From: Lacrimispora xylanisolvens
GTDB lineage: Bacteria > Bacillota > Clostridia > Lachnospirales > Lachnospiraceae
DNA: 64,000 nt
Assembly: GCF_002934545.1 (NCBI RefSeq)
Contig: NZ_PTJA01000006.1
Coordinates: 1 to 64,000 of the forward strand
Direction: 5' to 3'
Shown here: positions 17,784-26,216 of the stretch, piece after piece
Numbering within the stretch: the first letter of the stretch is position 1
Layout: each line of letters begins with the position of its first letter
Notes under the pieces: model-generated
What the model was told of the DNA's origin: nothing
The model's input: only the letters and a program-made list of their open reading frames with translations
Databases searched by the model: none
Program-made: the position numbers and the translations under genes

Positions 17784-17930
17784 TTAATACATATTTCTGC
17801 CCTTTATCCCTGGTGATTTCCACTGGCTGTCCGACACAATTTCGCAAATCTGTGAATTATCGCCTCCCTCTATATGATATGCAATGGATACAGGAAGTGC
17901 TCCTTCTGATTTTGCAGTATTGTTTAAAAT
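17784..17930 (-). pseudogene. Decayed coding fragment upstream of GH62
   Basis: An open frame without a start ends at TAA 17784-17786. Its C-terminal residues read HIEGGDNSQICEIVSDSQWK then SPGIKGRNMY, which looks like a genuine protein end. No ribosome site or ATG is found. It is probably the tail of a deleted gene, and may have been the module or partner upstream of the GH62 gene. The family is not identified. Confidence 0.3.
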
Positions 17931-18025
17931 GTGATATGAATTTAAAAATGTGGTATACTCTACAATAAGCGTATTTTAAACAACATTTCGTTACATATTG
18001 ACTAATTATAAGACAGGAGAAGAAA

Positions 18026-19687
18026 ATGAAAATAAAACAAAAAAGTTTATTCCACTTTTTTTTACTGATTGCAGTTGCCGTTTTCATGAATGCAGTCCCG
18101 GTATTTGCGGCAGAACAGGCAATTCCATCAATCACTGTAGACGTCCAGTTAAAAAAAGATGGATCTGCCGTTATAACAGAAGTCTGGGATGTCCGCGGTG
18201 TATCTGACGGTACGGAATATTATAAAGCGCTGTACAACATGAAAGGAATGAGTGTTCATTCTCTTCTTGTATCAGACGAATCAGGAAAGCAATACAAAAC
18301 TCTGGAAAACTGGGATACAAAGCGTTCCAGAGAAGAAAAAGCCGGTACCTGCGGCATATTAAAAACCTCTCAGGGATATGAACTTTGCTGGGGAATTGGA
18401 AACTATGGAGACCATCAATATACCATACAATATACACTGGATGGCCTGGTGAAAGATTACGGTGACTATGCCGGATTTTACCATCAGTTTGTATCAGAAC
18501 TTTCAAGCGCTCCTGAATCAATTTCCATAAAAATCCAGATGCCAGATACACAATTAACCCAGGCCAACTCCAGAATCTGGGCTTATGGTTTTACAGGTCA
18601 GGTGAATATTGACCCGGATGGCAGTCTGGTTGCTTACTCTTCAGAAGCATTGGGAAAAAATGATTACGGAAATGTGCTCTGCCGCTTTGACAGAAGCTTA
18701 TTTCCCACGGCGAAAGCAGGCGGTATGTCATTTGAAAAATTGCAGAAATCGGCTGATAATGATAAATCTGATATGGCTATGCCGATTCTCTTTTCCATTT
18801 TAGCAGCGGCAGCAGCTGTCATTATTCCAAGTATCTTTTTTTATTCCCGATATAAGCTGGCAGATGGAACCGTTATGAGGCTTCCTGGAATGAAACATAT
18901 AGATATCAACTGGACCATTCCCTTTGGAGGCAGTATTCCTGCCGTATATTCCGCTATGCATCTGCTGCGCAGGGGTATTCCCTTAGATGCGCTGGGCGCA
19001 TATCTTATCCGCTGGCAGGAAGCAGGTTATATCCGCATGGAGAATGGGGAAAATGAGGACGGAAAAAAGCTGAAAAAAGAAGAAGCGGTGGTATTCGGTC
19101 AGAATAAACCTCATGGAACTGAAGCGGAGAATTCCCTGTATCAAATCTTAGCCAGTGAAGCTGACGAAAATGGAATTCTTAGAATTTCTGATATTGAAAA
19201 GCGTTCAGAAAAATTGCATAAGAAGCTCACTGCCTGGGAAAAAGCAGTAAAACTGGAAGGCGACAATGAATTAATGCACTTAAATGCTGCCGCCAAAGAC
19301 ATAAAAGGTACTCTTCGTTTCACTTCTTCTGGCTTTGAGCAGGCAGTCAGAATACTTGGGTTTCAAAAATATTTAAAAGATATGGGTGGGCAAAAACAAT
19401 ATCAGACCTCCCAGGGCGCATTATGGGGTGATTATCTTGTCTTTGCCACCCTGTTTCATATGGGCGAACAGGTTCTTGAAAGTATGAAAACACTTGACCC
19501 GGTATATTTTAATTCCTTTGCAGGTCTGTACGGCTGCAATCCCTATAGTATGTTATATTTAATGACCATGACAAACCATGTTTCCAGTGCTGCAACCCCC
19601 AGTGCAAACATGGAGGGAACCGGAGGCGGAGTCAGCTCTATGGGCGGCGGCGGATTCTCAGGAGGCGGTGGAGGCGGAAGCCGGTAA
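18026..19687 (+). CDS. DUF2207-type membrane protein
   Basis: 553 aa with a signal peptide (FLLIAVAVFMNAVPVFA), a long extracellular beta-rich domain beginning IPSITVDVQLKKDGSAVITEVWDV, one strong membrane helix (about 250-275), a cytoplasmic region, and a Gly/Ser-rich tail ending GGGFSGGGGGGSR. This matches the DUF2207 / YciQ-like predicted membrane proteins, whose function is not known; Gly-rich tails are characteristic. ATG at 18026 follows AGACAGGAGAAGAAA. It converges with the siderophore ABC operon and ends only 15 bp from it, without a clear terminator. Confidence 0.8.
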   Translation: MKIKQKSLFHFFLLIAVAVFMNAVPVFAAEQAIPSITVDVQLKKDGSAVITEVWDVRGVSDGTEYYKALYNMKGMSVHSLLVSDESGKQYKTLENWDTKRSREEKAGTCGILKTSQGYELCWGIGNYGDHQYTIQYTLDGLVKDYGDYAGFYHQFVSELSSAPESISIKIQMPDTQLTQANSRIWAYGFTGQVNIDPDGSLVAYSSEALGKNDYGNVLCRFDRSLFPTAKAGGMSFEKLQKSADNDKSDMAMPILFSILAAAAAVIIPSIFFYSRYKLADGTVMRLPGMKHIDINWTIPFGGSIPAVYSAMHLLRRGIPLDALGAYLIRWQEAGYIRMENGENEDGKKLKKEEAVVFGQNKPHGTEAENSLYQILASEADENGILRISDIEKRSEKLHKKLTAWEKAVKLEGDNELMHLNAAAKDIKGTLRFTSSGFEQAVRILGFQKYLKDMGGQKQYQTSQGALWGDYLVFATLFHMGEQVLESMKTLDPVYFNSFAGLYGCNPYSMLYLMTMTNHVSSAATPSANMEGTGGGVSSMGGGGFSGGGGGGSR

Positions 19688-19702
19688 CAAGACCAGCTTT
19701 AC

Positions 19703-20479
19703 CTATACCTCATCTAAAAATGCAAATGTAGTAATAGTCTCTCCATTATATTGAAATTGGTGGGAATAAGAGTGAACTCCAAAGTAAGTTCGAATATTCT
19801 CTTCGGTCATTACCTGAGCTGTGCATCCCACCCTGTAATCATGTTCGCCTAATAAGAAACATTTATCAGCAATTCTCATTGCATGATTTGGGTAATGAGT
19901 ATTGATAATACATGCAATTTTATTTTCCAATACAACATTTTTAATTAAATTTAAAAGCCTGATTTGATTGCGAAAATCAAGATGAGCCTCCGGTTCATCA
20001 AGAACGAGAAGTCTGGGAGAATTTATTAAAGCGCGGGCAATAAAAACAAGCTGTAACTGACCTCCGCTCAGTTCATTACAAGATTGGTTCCGCAGATCAT
20101 AGATACCCATTTTATCGAGTATATCGTCCGCAAGCGCATAATCATTTTTTCCGGGAGCCGCCAGATAAGTTTGATGACCGGCTTTCCCGAATACAACCAT
20201 ATCCCTTACGGAATAGGCAAACGAAACTTTATGTGCCTGCGGAACATACCCGATACCTTTAATTGGTTTATTGACCTGACTTCTTACCTCTTCTATCATG
20301 GAAAAGCCCTCGTTCCAGGGTAAAATGCCAACAATACATTTGATCAGGGTTGTCTTACCAATACCATTTCTGCCCATGACTGCCATAATCTGTCCACCAT
20401 CCAAATGAAACATTATATTTTTTAATATGGGCCGCCCACTGAAATATTCAAAACAGCCATTATGTACTTCTAAGATCAT
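19703..20479 (-). CDS. Siderophore ABC importer, ATP-binding protein
   Basis: 258-aa ATPase of the FecE/FhuC/BtuD type, powering uptake of ferric siderophore or a similar chelate. Walker A GRNGIGKTTL, signature LSGGQLQLVFIARAL, Walker B LLVLDEPEAHLD, and the H-loop NTHYPNHA are all present. ATG at 20479 follows AAAGGAGGTGCTCAT. Third gene of an SBP-permease-ATPase operon whose upstream promoter carries a GTTAG/CTAAC operator. Confidence 0.92.
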   Translation of the reverse strand: MILEVHNGCFEYFSGRPILKNIMFHLDGGQIMAVMGRNGIGKTTLIKCIVGILPWNEGFSMIEEVRSQVNKPIKGIGYVPQAHKVSFAYSVRDMVVFGKAGHQTYLAAPGKNDYALADDILDKMGIYDLRNQSCNELSGGQLQLVFIARALINSPRLLVLDEPEAHLDFRNQIRLLNLIKNVVLENKIACIINTHYPNHAMRIADKCFLLGEHDYRVGCTAQVMTEENIRTYFGVHSYSHQFQYNGETITTFAFLDEV

Positions 20480-20505
20480 ATGAGCACCTCCTTTCGCGTT
20501 TCTTA

Positions 20506-21528
20506 TTATCTCGTTTCTGTCCCCTTTCGGTAGATGACTGCAAAGAAAGGAGCACCAATTAAAGCAGTTAAAATTCCAATGGGGATTTCAGCCGCTGTAA
20601 AATTCCTTGCTGCGGTATCAACAAGTATCATAAATACAGCTCCCGCTAAGCAGGAGGTCGGAAGCAGATAACCATGGTTTACCCCCACAAATTTTCTGCA
20701 GATATGGGGAATTACAAGTCCTACCCAGCCGATCACACCAGAAACTGTAACACATCCTGCTGTTGTCAAAGCAGTAAATAGAATAATCAGCCATCGTGTA
20801 CTGTTTGGATTAATACCAAGTGTATAACAATCTTCATCACCAAGAGAAAGAAGGTTAATTTTCCACCGCAGCAGAATCAGCCCCACAATTCCGGTTACAA
20901 CAGGAATAAAAGAAATTTTTATATCGTGGTAAGTGGCATTTGCGAAGCTCCCCATCTGCCAGAATGTGATAGCAGGAAGTGTTTGTGCTGAATCAGCCAC
21001 ATATTTGATTAATGAAATCAGAGCTGTAAAAATAGATGAAACGATAATTCCGCCTAAAATAACGTATAAAATGTTGATATGGTTTTTCGTTCCTGTAAAA
21101 AAGTACACCAGAAAAACGCTTATCAATCCAAAAGCCAGAGACAGTACCGGAGTGAATAATCCGGAACCATTTCCCAGTAAAATCCCCAATGCTGCTCCAA
21201 AACCAGCACCAGAGCAGACTCCTAGTAAATCCGGACTTACAAGAGGATTTTGAAACGTTCCCTGCAAGGCGGCACCTGATATGGATAATCCAGCACCTAC
21301 AAGTCCTGCCAGTATAATTCGAGGAATACGAACCTGAAATAGTACGTGTTCAGCAGTTTCCAGGGTATTGCCTAAAGTCTGATCTGTTTTTTTCGTTATT
21401 ATATCAAATAAATCTGACAGACTGACTGAATATTGTCCGACAAGTAAAGCAAAAATAGAAATGATAATCAAAAGCAGAAAAAGAAAGATGGTTACGTTGT
21501 TATATTGATTGTTTCTCTCTTTGTTCAT
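20506..21528 (-). CDS. FecCD-family siderophore permease
   Basis: 340-aa, roughly ten-helix permease of the FecCD/BtuC family. Typical blocks: VRIPRIILAGLVGAGLSISGAAL, NPLVSPDLLGVCSGAGFGA and SGVIGWVGLVIPHICRKFVG (contact with the ATPase). Only one permease gene is present, so it must act as a homodimer, unlike the two-permease system at 41-43 kb. Its start overlaps the binding-protein stop by four bases. Confidence 0.92.
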   Translation of the reverse strand: MNKERNNQYNNVTIFLFLLLIIISIFALLVGQYSVSLSDLFDIITKKTDQTLGNTLETAEHVLFQVRIPRIILAGLVGAGLSISGAALQGTFQNPLVSPDLLGVCSGAGFGAALGILLGNGSGLFTPVLSLAFGLISVFLVYFFTGTKNHINILYVILGGIIVSSIFTALISLIKYVADSAQTLPAITFWQMGSFANATYHDIKISFIPVVTGIVGLILLRWKINLLSLGDEDCYTLGINPNSTRWLIILFTALTTAGCVTVSGVIGWVGLVIPHICRKFVGVNHGYLLPTSCLAGAVFMILVDTAARNFTAAEIPIGILTALIGAPFFAVIYRKGTETR

Positions 21529-22658
21529 TTTTTAGCAGCTTTCCTTAAATTTAAAATAGTATCAATATCAGCATCGAAAAGAGTGATGTCGTAGTTGCGC
21601 TTATAATAATCTAAAACAAAGGTTTTCATACTGCTTTCATCCAAAAGATCCGGGTAAGCTTTTGAAACCAGCCACAACGGCATCAGCGGCGAATCCGCAC
21701 AAGGTGTTATCCATGAATAAGTAGTTCTTGGAACGTCATACACCTCTTTATTTTTCCACGCATCTAACAGTGACCAGTCCTGTCCCTCTATGGAATTGTC
21801 TAAAATTGATTGTGCTGGAGAATCGTGAAACACAATTATCATGTCAGGATTCCATTTGTAAATCTGTTCCATGCTGACTTCAGTAGTTCCTTCAATATCC
21901 ACAGCGGCATTGGTTACGCCAGCCTTGGCAAAAAAACTATGTGCATATGAATCCGTTGAATCGGTACCGCTTACCACAATACTGCCAGCAGTATTTGAAA
22001 ATATGCAGAGTGCCGTTTTCCTTTTATGTTCCCTCTTCAAAAGTTCTGTCAGCTTTTCATTTGTTGTATTCCACTCATTTTGCAGATTGCTGGTCGAATT
22101 CTGCCCCAGAATGTCACGAAGCTGTTTGTCCCATGCGATTGAAACCGCTTCCGGATCATTCAGCTCTTTTGAAAAAAAATCAATGCATGGTATATCTATG
22201 TTTTCTAACCCTTTCTTCTGAAAATTACCATAATAGAAAATAATATCTGCATTAAGAGCCAGCAAAGATTCCTTGTTGATAGTAAAACTGCTGTCAACAA
22301 AAGAAGTGTCAACAGACTGCCAGTTTGGAAATACCTTTTTTACAATTTCCACATTTGACGTGGTAAAGGCACGCGCATTGATTCCTGCTATCGTGCCTGT
22401 ATCCGGAATCGCATTTACTACAAACGACATTACTGGAGGACTAAGAACCACGATACGCTGGATATCTGCAGCAGCAGGTATTTTTACGGTGTTTCCCCCC
22501 AAATCCGTGATTGTACGCAGCTGTGCCGGTTCTAATGTGGCAGTTTGTTGGGCTAAAACGGATATATCTTTATTTGCGGAATTTTGACTGCAAGCCCCCA
22601 GAAACAGGCACATGACAATTGCGACTGCAATCGTTTTTATTTTATGTCTCATTTTCAA
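21525..22658 (-). CDS. Siderophore-binding lipoprotein
   Basis: 377-aa periplasmic-binding-type lipoprotein. The signal ends in the lipobox LGAC, and the mature part has the FepB/BtuF-like fold cues DLGGNTVKIPAAADIQRIVV, VEMEQIYKWNPDMIIV-like segment (SMEQIYKWNPDMIIVF) and a C-terminal helix. It captures an iron chelate or related ligand outside the membrane; the ligand cannot be read from the sequence. First gene of the operon, with GGAG ten bases before ATG 22658. Confidence 0.88.
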   Translation of the reverse strand: MKMRHKIKTIAVAIVMCLFLGACSQNSANKDISVLAQQTATLEPAQLRTITDLGGNTVKIPAAADIQRIVVLSPPVMSFVVNAIPDTGTIAGINARAFTTSNVEIVKKVFPNWQSVDTSFVDSSFTINKESLLALNADIIFYYGNFQKKGLENIDIPCIDFFSKELNDPEAVSIAWDKQLRDILGQNSTSNLQNEWNTTNEKLTELLKREHKRKTALCIFSNTAGSIVVSGTDSTDSYAHSFFAKAGVTNAAVDIEGTTEVSMEQIYKWNPDMIIVFHDSPAQSILDNSIEGQDWSLLDAWKNKEVYDVPRTTYSWITPCADSPLMPLWLVSKAYPDLLDESSMKTFVLDYYKRNYDITLFDADIDTILNLRKAAKK

Positions 22659-22816
22659 AAATCTCCTTCACGTATTTTTGTTGATACAAGGTATTTTATG
22701 CATGGTTGTGAATCAGAGCAATTGCCTGCTCTAAAAACCCCTTTATTAAATGGTAATTACAAATCTGCTCTCTCAACTCGATAAATGAACGAACTCCTTT
22801 CTTTGAATTTTATTAT

Positions 22817-22870
22817 GTTAGTTTTAGCTAACTTTAAGTTAGTGTAGCATACAATTTAATTGTTTGTCAA
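22817..22870 (-). promoter_or_regulatory. Promoter and palindromic operator of siderophore operon 1
   Basis: Minus-strand promoter TTGACA (22865-22870), 18-bp spacer, TACACT (22841-22846). Overlapping and downstream of the -10 are GTTAGTTTTAGCTAAC (22817-22832) and the perfect dyad CTAACTTTAAGTTAG (22828-22842). The GTTAG/CTAAC units resemble DtxR/IdeR half-sites, suggesting iron-dependent repression. The same 16-bp pattern occurs at 44433-44448. Confidence 0.65.
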
Positions 22871-22894
22871 GATAACAATAAGACAATTCATAAT

Positions 22895-22926
22895 AAAAGA
22901 TACCGCCGGATCTGGCGGTATCTTTT
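22895..22926. terminator. Intrinsic terminator of AraC/GyrI gene
   Basis: AAAAGATACCGCC (22895-22907) and GGCGGTATCTTTT (22914-22926) with a six-base loop. It lies immediately after the AraC-type gene stop on the minus strand. Confidence 0.8.
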
Positions 22927-22931
22927 ATATA

Positions 22932-23789
22932 TTACTCTTTTTTAATCGGTAGCCATATCTCAAATTTGAAATCTTTGGCACCTCTGTCTCCCTCATTAGG
23001 AAAGCATTCCATATCCACAGATTCTGCATATTGATATCCTGAAGCAGGAAGCCACTCACTGAATATACGTTTCCATGCATCCTCCAATGTTTTTCCCACC
23101 GGACCTTCCAGTTCAAATACAGCCCAGGTTGATTCGCCTATCACAAAGCTTTCCATTCCTTCCGGCGGCACCTGATCCGTGATACATGCGATGGTATAAT
23201 CCACGTTTTCCTCACTTAACACCTGAATAAAGCCGTGAACACCTTTTGGGGCACCATTGGATAAACCGATTAACGCTTCGTAAGTTCCGTCTTTAAAGAC
23301 CTCCCTCCAAAATTTGTCCACAGCACCCGGATCATCCTCAGGTGCGTGAAAATGTCTCTTCATTCCTACAATTCTAAACGCTTCCTTTTTCTCAATCCTG
23401 TAATTCATCTCAGCATCTCCTTTAATAGAAATATGAAAGGTTATACGAGGATAAGCTTTTAAAGACTTCCCGTCACTGCGTGCCACAGAGGGAACCACTC
23501 CATGTATTGCCTGAAATGCGCGGGAGAAAGAATCCGGGGATTCATAACCATATTTAACAGCCAGGTCTATTACTTTTATATTGCTGTTTAGCAATTCAAA
23601 TGCAGCTAATGACATTCGCCGGCGCCGGATATAGTCTGACAAGCGTATATCTGCGATATAGGAAAACATCCGTTGAAAACAGCTGATGGAACAGCAAGCC
23701 AGCTTCGCTACCATGGAGTAATCAATCTCTCCATCCAAATTGCTTTCAATATAGTCAAGTGCATGATTCATATCTTTTAAATAGTCCAT
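22932..23789 (-). CDS. AraC-family regulator with GyrI-like domain
   Basis: About 285 aa. The N-terminal 100 residues are two AraC helix-turn-helix motifs (IDYSMVAKLACCSISCFQRMF and IDLAVKYGYESPDSFSRAFQ, shown in part); the C-terminal half is a GyrI-like small-molecule binding domain (ESTWAVFELEGPVGKT, IFSEWLPASGYQYAE, EIWLPIKKE). Such proteins often control drug or toxic-compound responses. I start at the ATG at 23789 (AGGAGG upstream) and discard 29 further residues. Its target is not evident; nearest genes are the siderophore operon and the SPFH gene. Confidence 0.85.
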   Translation of the reverse strand: MDYLKDMNHALDYIESNLDGEIDYSMVAKLACCSISCFQRMFSYIADIRLSDYIRRRRMSLAAFELLNSNIKVIDLAVKYGYESPDSFSRAFQAIHGVVPSVARSDGKSLKAYPRITFHISIKGDAEMNYRIEKKEAFRIVGMKRHFHAPEDDPGAVDKFWREVFKDGTYEALIGLSNGAPKGVHGFIQVLSEENVDYTIACITDQVPPEGMESFVIGESTWAVFELEGPVGKTLEDAWKRIFSEWLPASGYQYAESVDMECFPNEGDRGAKDFKFEIWLPIKKE

Positions 23790-23831
23790 CCTGCCTCCTT
23801 TCTGTGCCCAGTATAACAGGATTGAAATAAT

Positions 23832-23868
23832 AAGACCCGATAAAGTAAATTGGCTTTTATCGGGTCTT
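23832..23868. terminator. Intrinsic terminator after SPFH gene
   Basis: AAGACCCGATAAA (23832-23844) pairs with TTTATCGGGTCTT (23856-23868). It sits 18 bp beyond the SPFH stop, within the AraC gene leader. Confidence 0.75.
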
Positions 23869-23885
23869 TTATTCATGTCTGCAAT

Positions 23886-25907
23886 TTAAACGGTTTTCTC
23901 TTCCGCTTGTTCTGATTTGACCAGGGGCTCTTCTTCCGAAGTAACAGCAGACGGCTCATCCATATGCTGCAGGGATACGCCAAGTTTATCCAAAGTAATA
24001 AATTTCAGCAGTGTATCCATTACAGTTCCGGTTCCGCCGGCTCCATTTCCGTTTTCTCCGCTCCCCATCTGTACCACTGTTTTGGGAACGATATCAACAG
24101 TCGCATTTTTAACAGCATCAGCCAGCTTATCCGTAATCTCCTGAATGACCCGGTATTCTGCGCCGCCATAAGCTTTAACCTGTGCCTCAATGGCCTGGGC
24201 TTTGGCTAATCCCACATTGGATTCCTTGGAAGCTTCCGCCTCGCCTTCCAGCTTGATTTTAGATGCATTGGCTTTCGCAAGAGCAATGATCTGATTGGAT
24301 TCCTGCTCTGCACGGCTTGCAAGTGCTGCACCATTGTTACCCTCAATCTCAATCTGAATCTTGGATTTGGTCAGGAAACTTTGCTGTTCAGCTACTGCCT
24401 GGGCTTCACGCAGGGATTTCTCACTTTCCGCCGCAGACTGCTGTTTTTGGTAGGTGACCTTTTTTTCCTCTGCAATCTGACGTTCCCGAAGCTGCATCAG
24501 AATATTCTCAATCTGAGTGTCTGCTACTGTGGTTTTCGGTGTGCCGATCAAAACTTCCTCAAGCTGAAGATTATATTTTTCAAACTTCTCTTTCATTTCA
24601 AGGACTGCCCGTTCACGAATGGCACTACGTTCCTGAATCAGTTCGATGAGTGTCTTCGTCTGCGCCACATCTTTGAAATATGCACTGACCAGCGGATCAA
24701 GAGACTGGTTTACCAGCATCCCAATATCACCAAAGCGCTGAATGACCCATGGTGCCTGCTTGTAGTCGATATGCATAACGACGGACAATGGAAGGGAAGG
24801 CTCAAAGGCATCCTTGGTGATAATATCCACTTCCGTAAGATTTTCATCATACTTATGGTCGCCGGTTTCGGTTTTGTTCCACTTCAGGATAATATTGGTG
24901 GTGGGAACAAGTACTACTTTTCCCGCATCGGTATTAAACGCATATTTTCCAGGCATCAGAGGTTTTTCCAGTACGCCTTTGGAGCCTACGCTGACCAGTT
25001 CTCCGTGCTTATAATTTTCTCCCGAGGTATCCACTCCCTCGCTGCCAAAGAAAGAAACCACAACGCCTACAAAACCAATGGGAACCACTGTTTTAGGACG
25101 GAATTCAACCGTGGCAAAAAGACGATTGATATAATAGGTACCATCCGTTAAAATCTGGATCTGTTTTCCCCGCCTACCGCCAAGCTCCAGAAACTTCTCC
25201 GGATCCTGAAAACTGGCATGCTCCTCGCCCACATCCGGAGCGATGATCTCTCCCTGGGAAATAGGAGTTCCGTCATGCACCGTAACAATTCCCATCATGT
25301 CACTGGATTCATTGCCCCCTCTGCCCATAATCACTACGGGTGAAAAGCCTTCTCTTTCAGCCAGGGTTTTCTGCATGCTGACCAGTTCGTTACGCTCCTG
25401 CTTTAAATTGCTGGAAATGGATTTGATTGCGCTGGGCGTAATGACAATAAATTGTGCCAGGTTGATGGCATAGGTACCCTCTCTTAAGATTCCTCTCTGT
25501 GGTCCACGCTGTCCGCCATTTTTTAAGAATCCGGAAACATCCTGAAAATTGTTGGCTTCAGGCACAATCCGTCCCAGAGTCTGCACTGGGGAAAGGGGGG
25601 CACCGTCACGGGCAAACAGATAGGCAATCTGCCCCTGGGGAATCGTAATGAGGGGATATTTATGTATCTTATACATCAGTACGGATTTGAAATGGATACC
25701 GCCCCGCAAAAGTCCAGGTGCATACCCGGCTTCTCCGTTTAAGGCAATAATGGAATCCTTCAGTGATCCCTTAAGACTCCACCACTTTTCTACGACTGCT
25801 ACCTCGTTTGAGTTGATCACTCTTAAACCAAGTATCTTAAATATAAACAGGTAAAGCAACACAATTGTTCCTACTGAAATTCCCGCCAATGTCAGCCATT
25901 CTTCCAT
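23886..25907 (-). CDS. Large SPFH/flotillin-like membrane protein
   Basis: 673 aa with one N-terminal membrane helix (about 6-28), an SPFH/band-7 type central domain (VDIITKDAFEPSLPLSVVMH), and a long Ala/Glu/Gln-rich coiled-coil (about 430-590) with AEKEKKVTYQKQQSAAESEK-like sequence typical of flotillins. Residues about 90-330 contain two or three related units (RDGAPLS...GGQRGPQRGILREGTYAIN; HDGTPIS...GGRRGKQIQILTDGTYYIN), an internal duplication. Flotillin-like proteins scaffold membrane microdomains. ATG at 25907 follows AGGAGGAATTACTC. It is single-gene, with its own terminator; partners unknown. Confidence 0.8.
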   Translation of the reverse strand: MEEWLTLAGISVGTIVLLYLFIFKILGLRVINSNEVAVVEKWWSLKGSLKDSIIALNGEAGYAPGLLRGGIHFKSVLMYKIHKYPLITIPQGQIAYLFARDGAPLSPVQTLGRIVPEANNFQDVSGFLKNGGQRGPQRGILREGTYAINLAQFIVITPSAIKSISSNLKQERNELVSMQKTLAEREGFSPVVIMGRGGNESSDMMGIVTVHDGTPISQGEIIAPDVGEEHASFQDPEKFLELGGRRGKQIQILTDGTYYINRLFATVEFRPKTVVPIGFVGVVVSFFGSEGVDTSGENYKHGELVSVGSKGVLEKPLMPGKYAFNTDAGKVVLVPTTNIILKWNKTETGDHKYDENLTEVDIITKDAFEPSLPLSVVMHIDYKQAPWVIQRFGDIGMLVNQSLDPLVSAYFKDVAQTKTLIELIQERSAIRERAVLEMKEKFEKYNLQLEEVLIGTPKTTVADTQIENILMQLRERQIAEEKKVTYQKQQSAAESEKSLREAQAVAEQQSFLTKSKIQIEIEGNNGAALASRAEQESNQIIALAKANASKIKLEGEAEASKESNVGLAKAQAIEAQVKAYGGAEYRVIQEITDKLADAVKNATVDIVPKTVVQMGSGENGNGAGGTGTVMDTLLKFITLDKLGVSLQHMDEPSAVTSEEEPLVKSEQAEEKTV

Positions 25908-26216
25908 GAGTAATTCCTCCTGTCAGCTAAAATTGATACTTTGCGCTCCATGATAAATGCCTCTTTTCTTCTGATTTTGGAAATCAGACCTGCTATGTTA
26001 CTGTTATTCCATGAAAATAAAAAAATTCCTGATTGCCTTGGTAATCGTAACAATATAAATATGGGAAGACTTAGAAAAGTCGGCCTGCGATTGCGGGAGC
26101 AAGGGGGAATTGATTTTAGTTTAACATATTTTTTTGCAATCTGAAAGAAGACTTTTATTATTTTAATTCGTATTTTTACCAATTATAACGGTTTTAACCA
26201 AATGAAATAGCCTTTA
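25908..26216. other. Intergenic region, 309 bp
   Basis: Between the SPFH start and the Rph-like stop. A/T-rich leader of the SPFH gene with a weak TTGCAA...TAAAAT promoter candidate near 26125-26150. I see no convincing reading frame, RNA gene or strong hairpin. Confidence 0.4.

Noticed and set aside
17857-18135. Minus-strand 92-residue open frame between GH62 and DUF2207 genes
   Set aside because: Mostly antisense to the DUF2207 signal region with no ribosome site; only the separate start-less frame ending at 17784 looks protein-like.
24381-25151. Plus-strand 256-residue open frame inside the SPFH gene
   Set aside because: Antisense to the SPFH protein, with no ribosome site and Phe/Ile/His-rich shadow composition.
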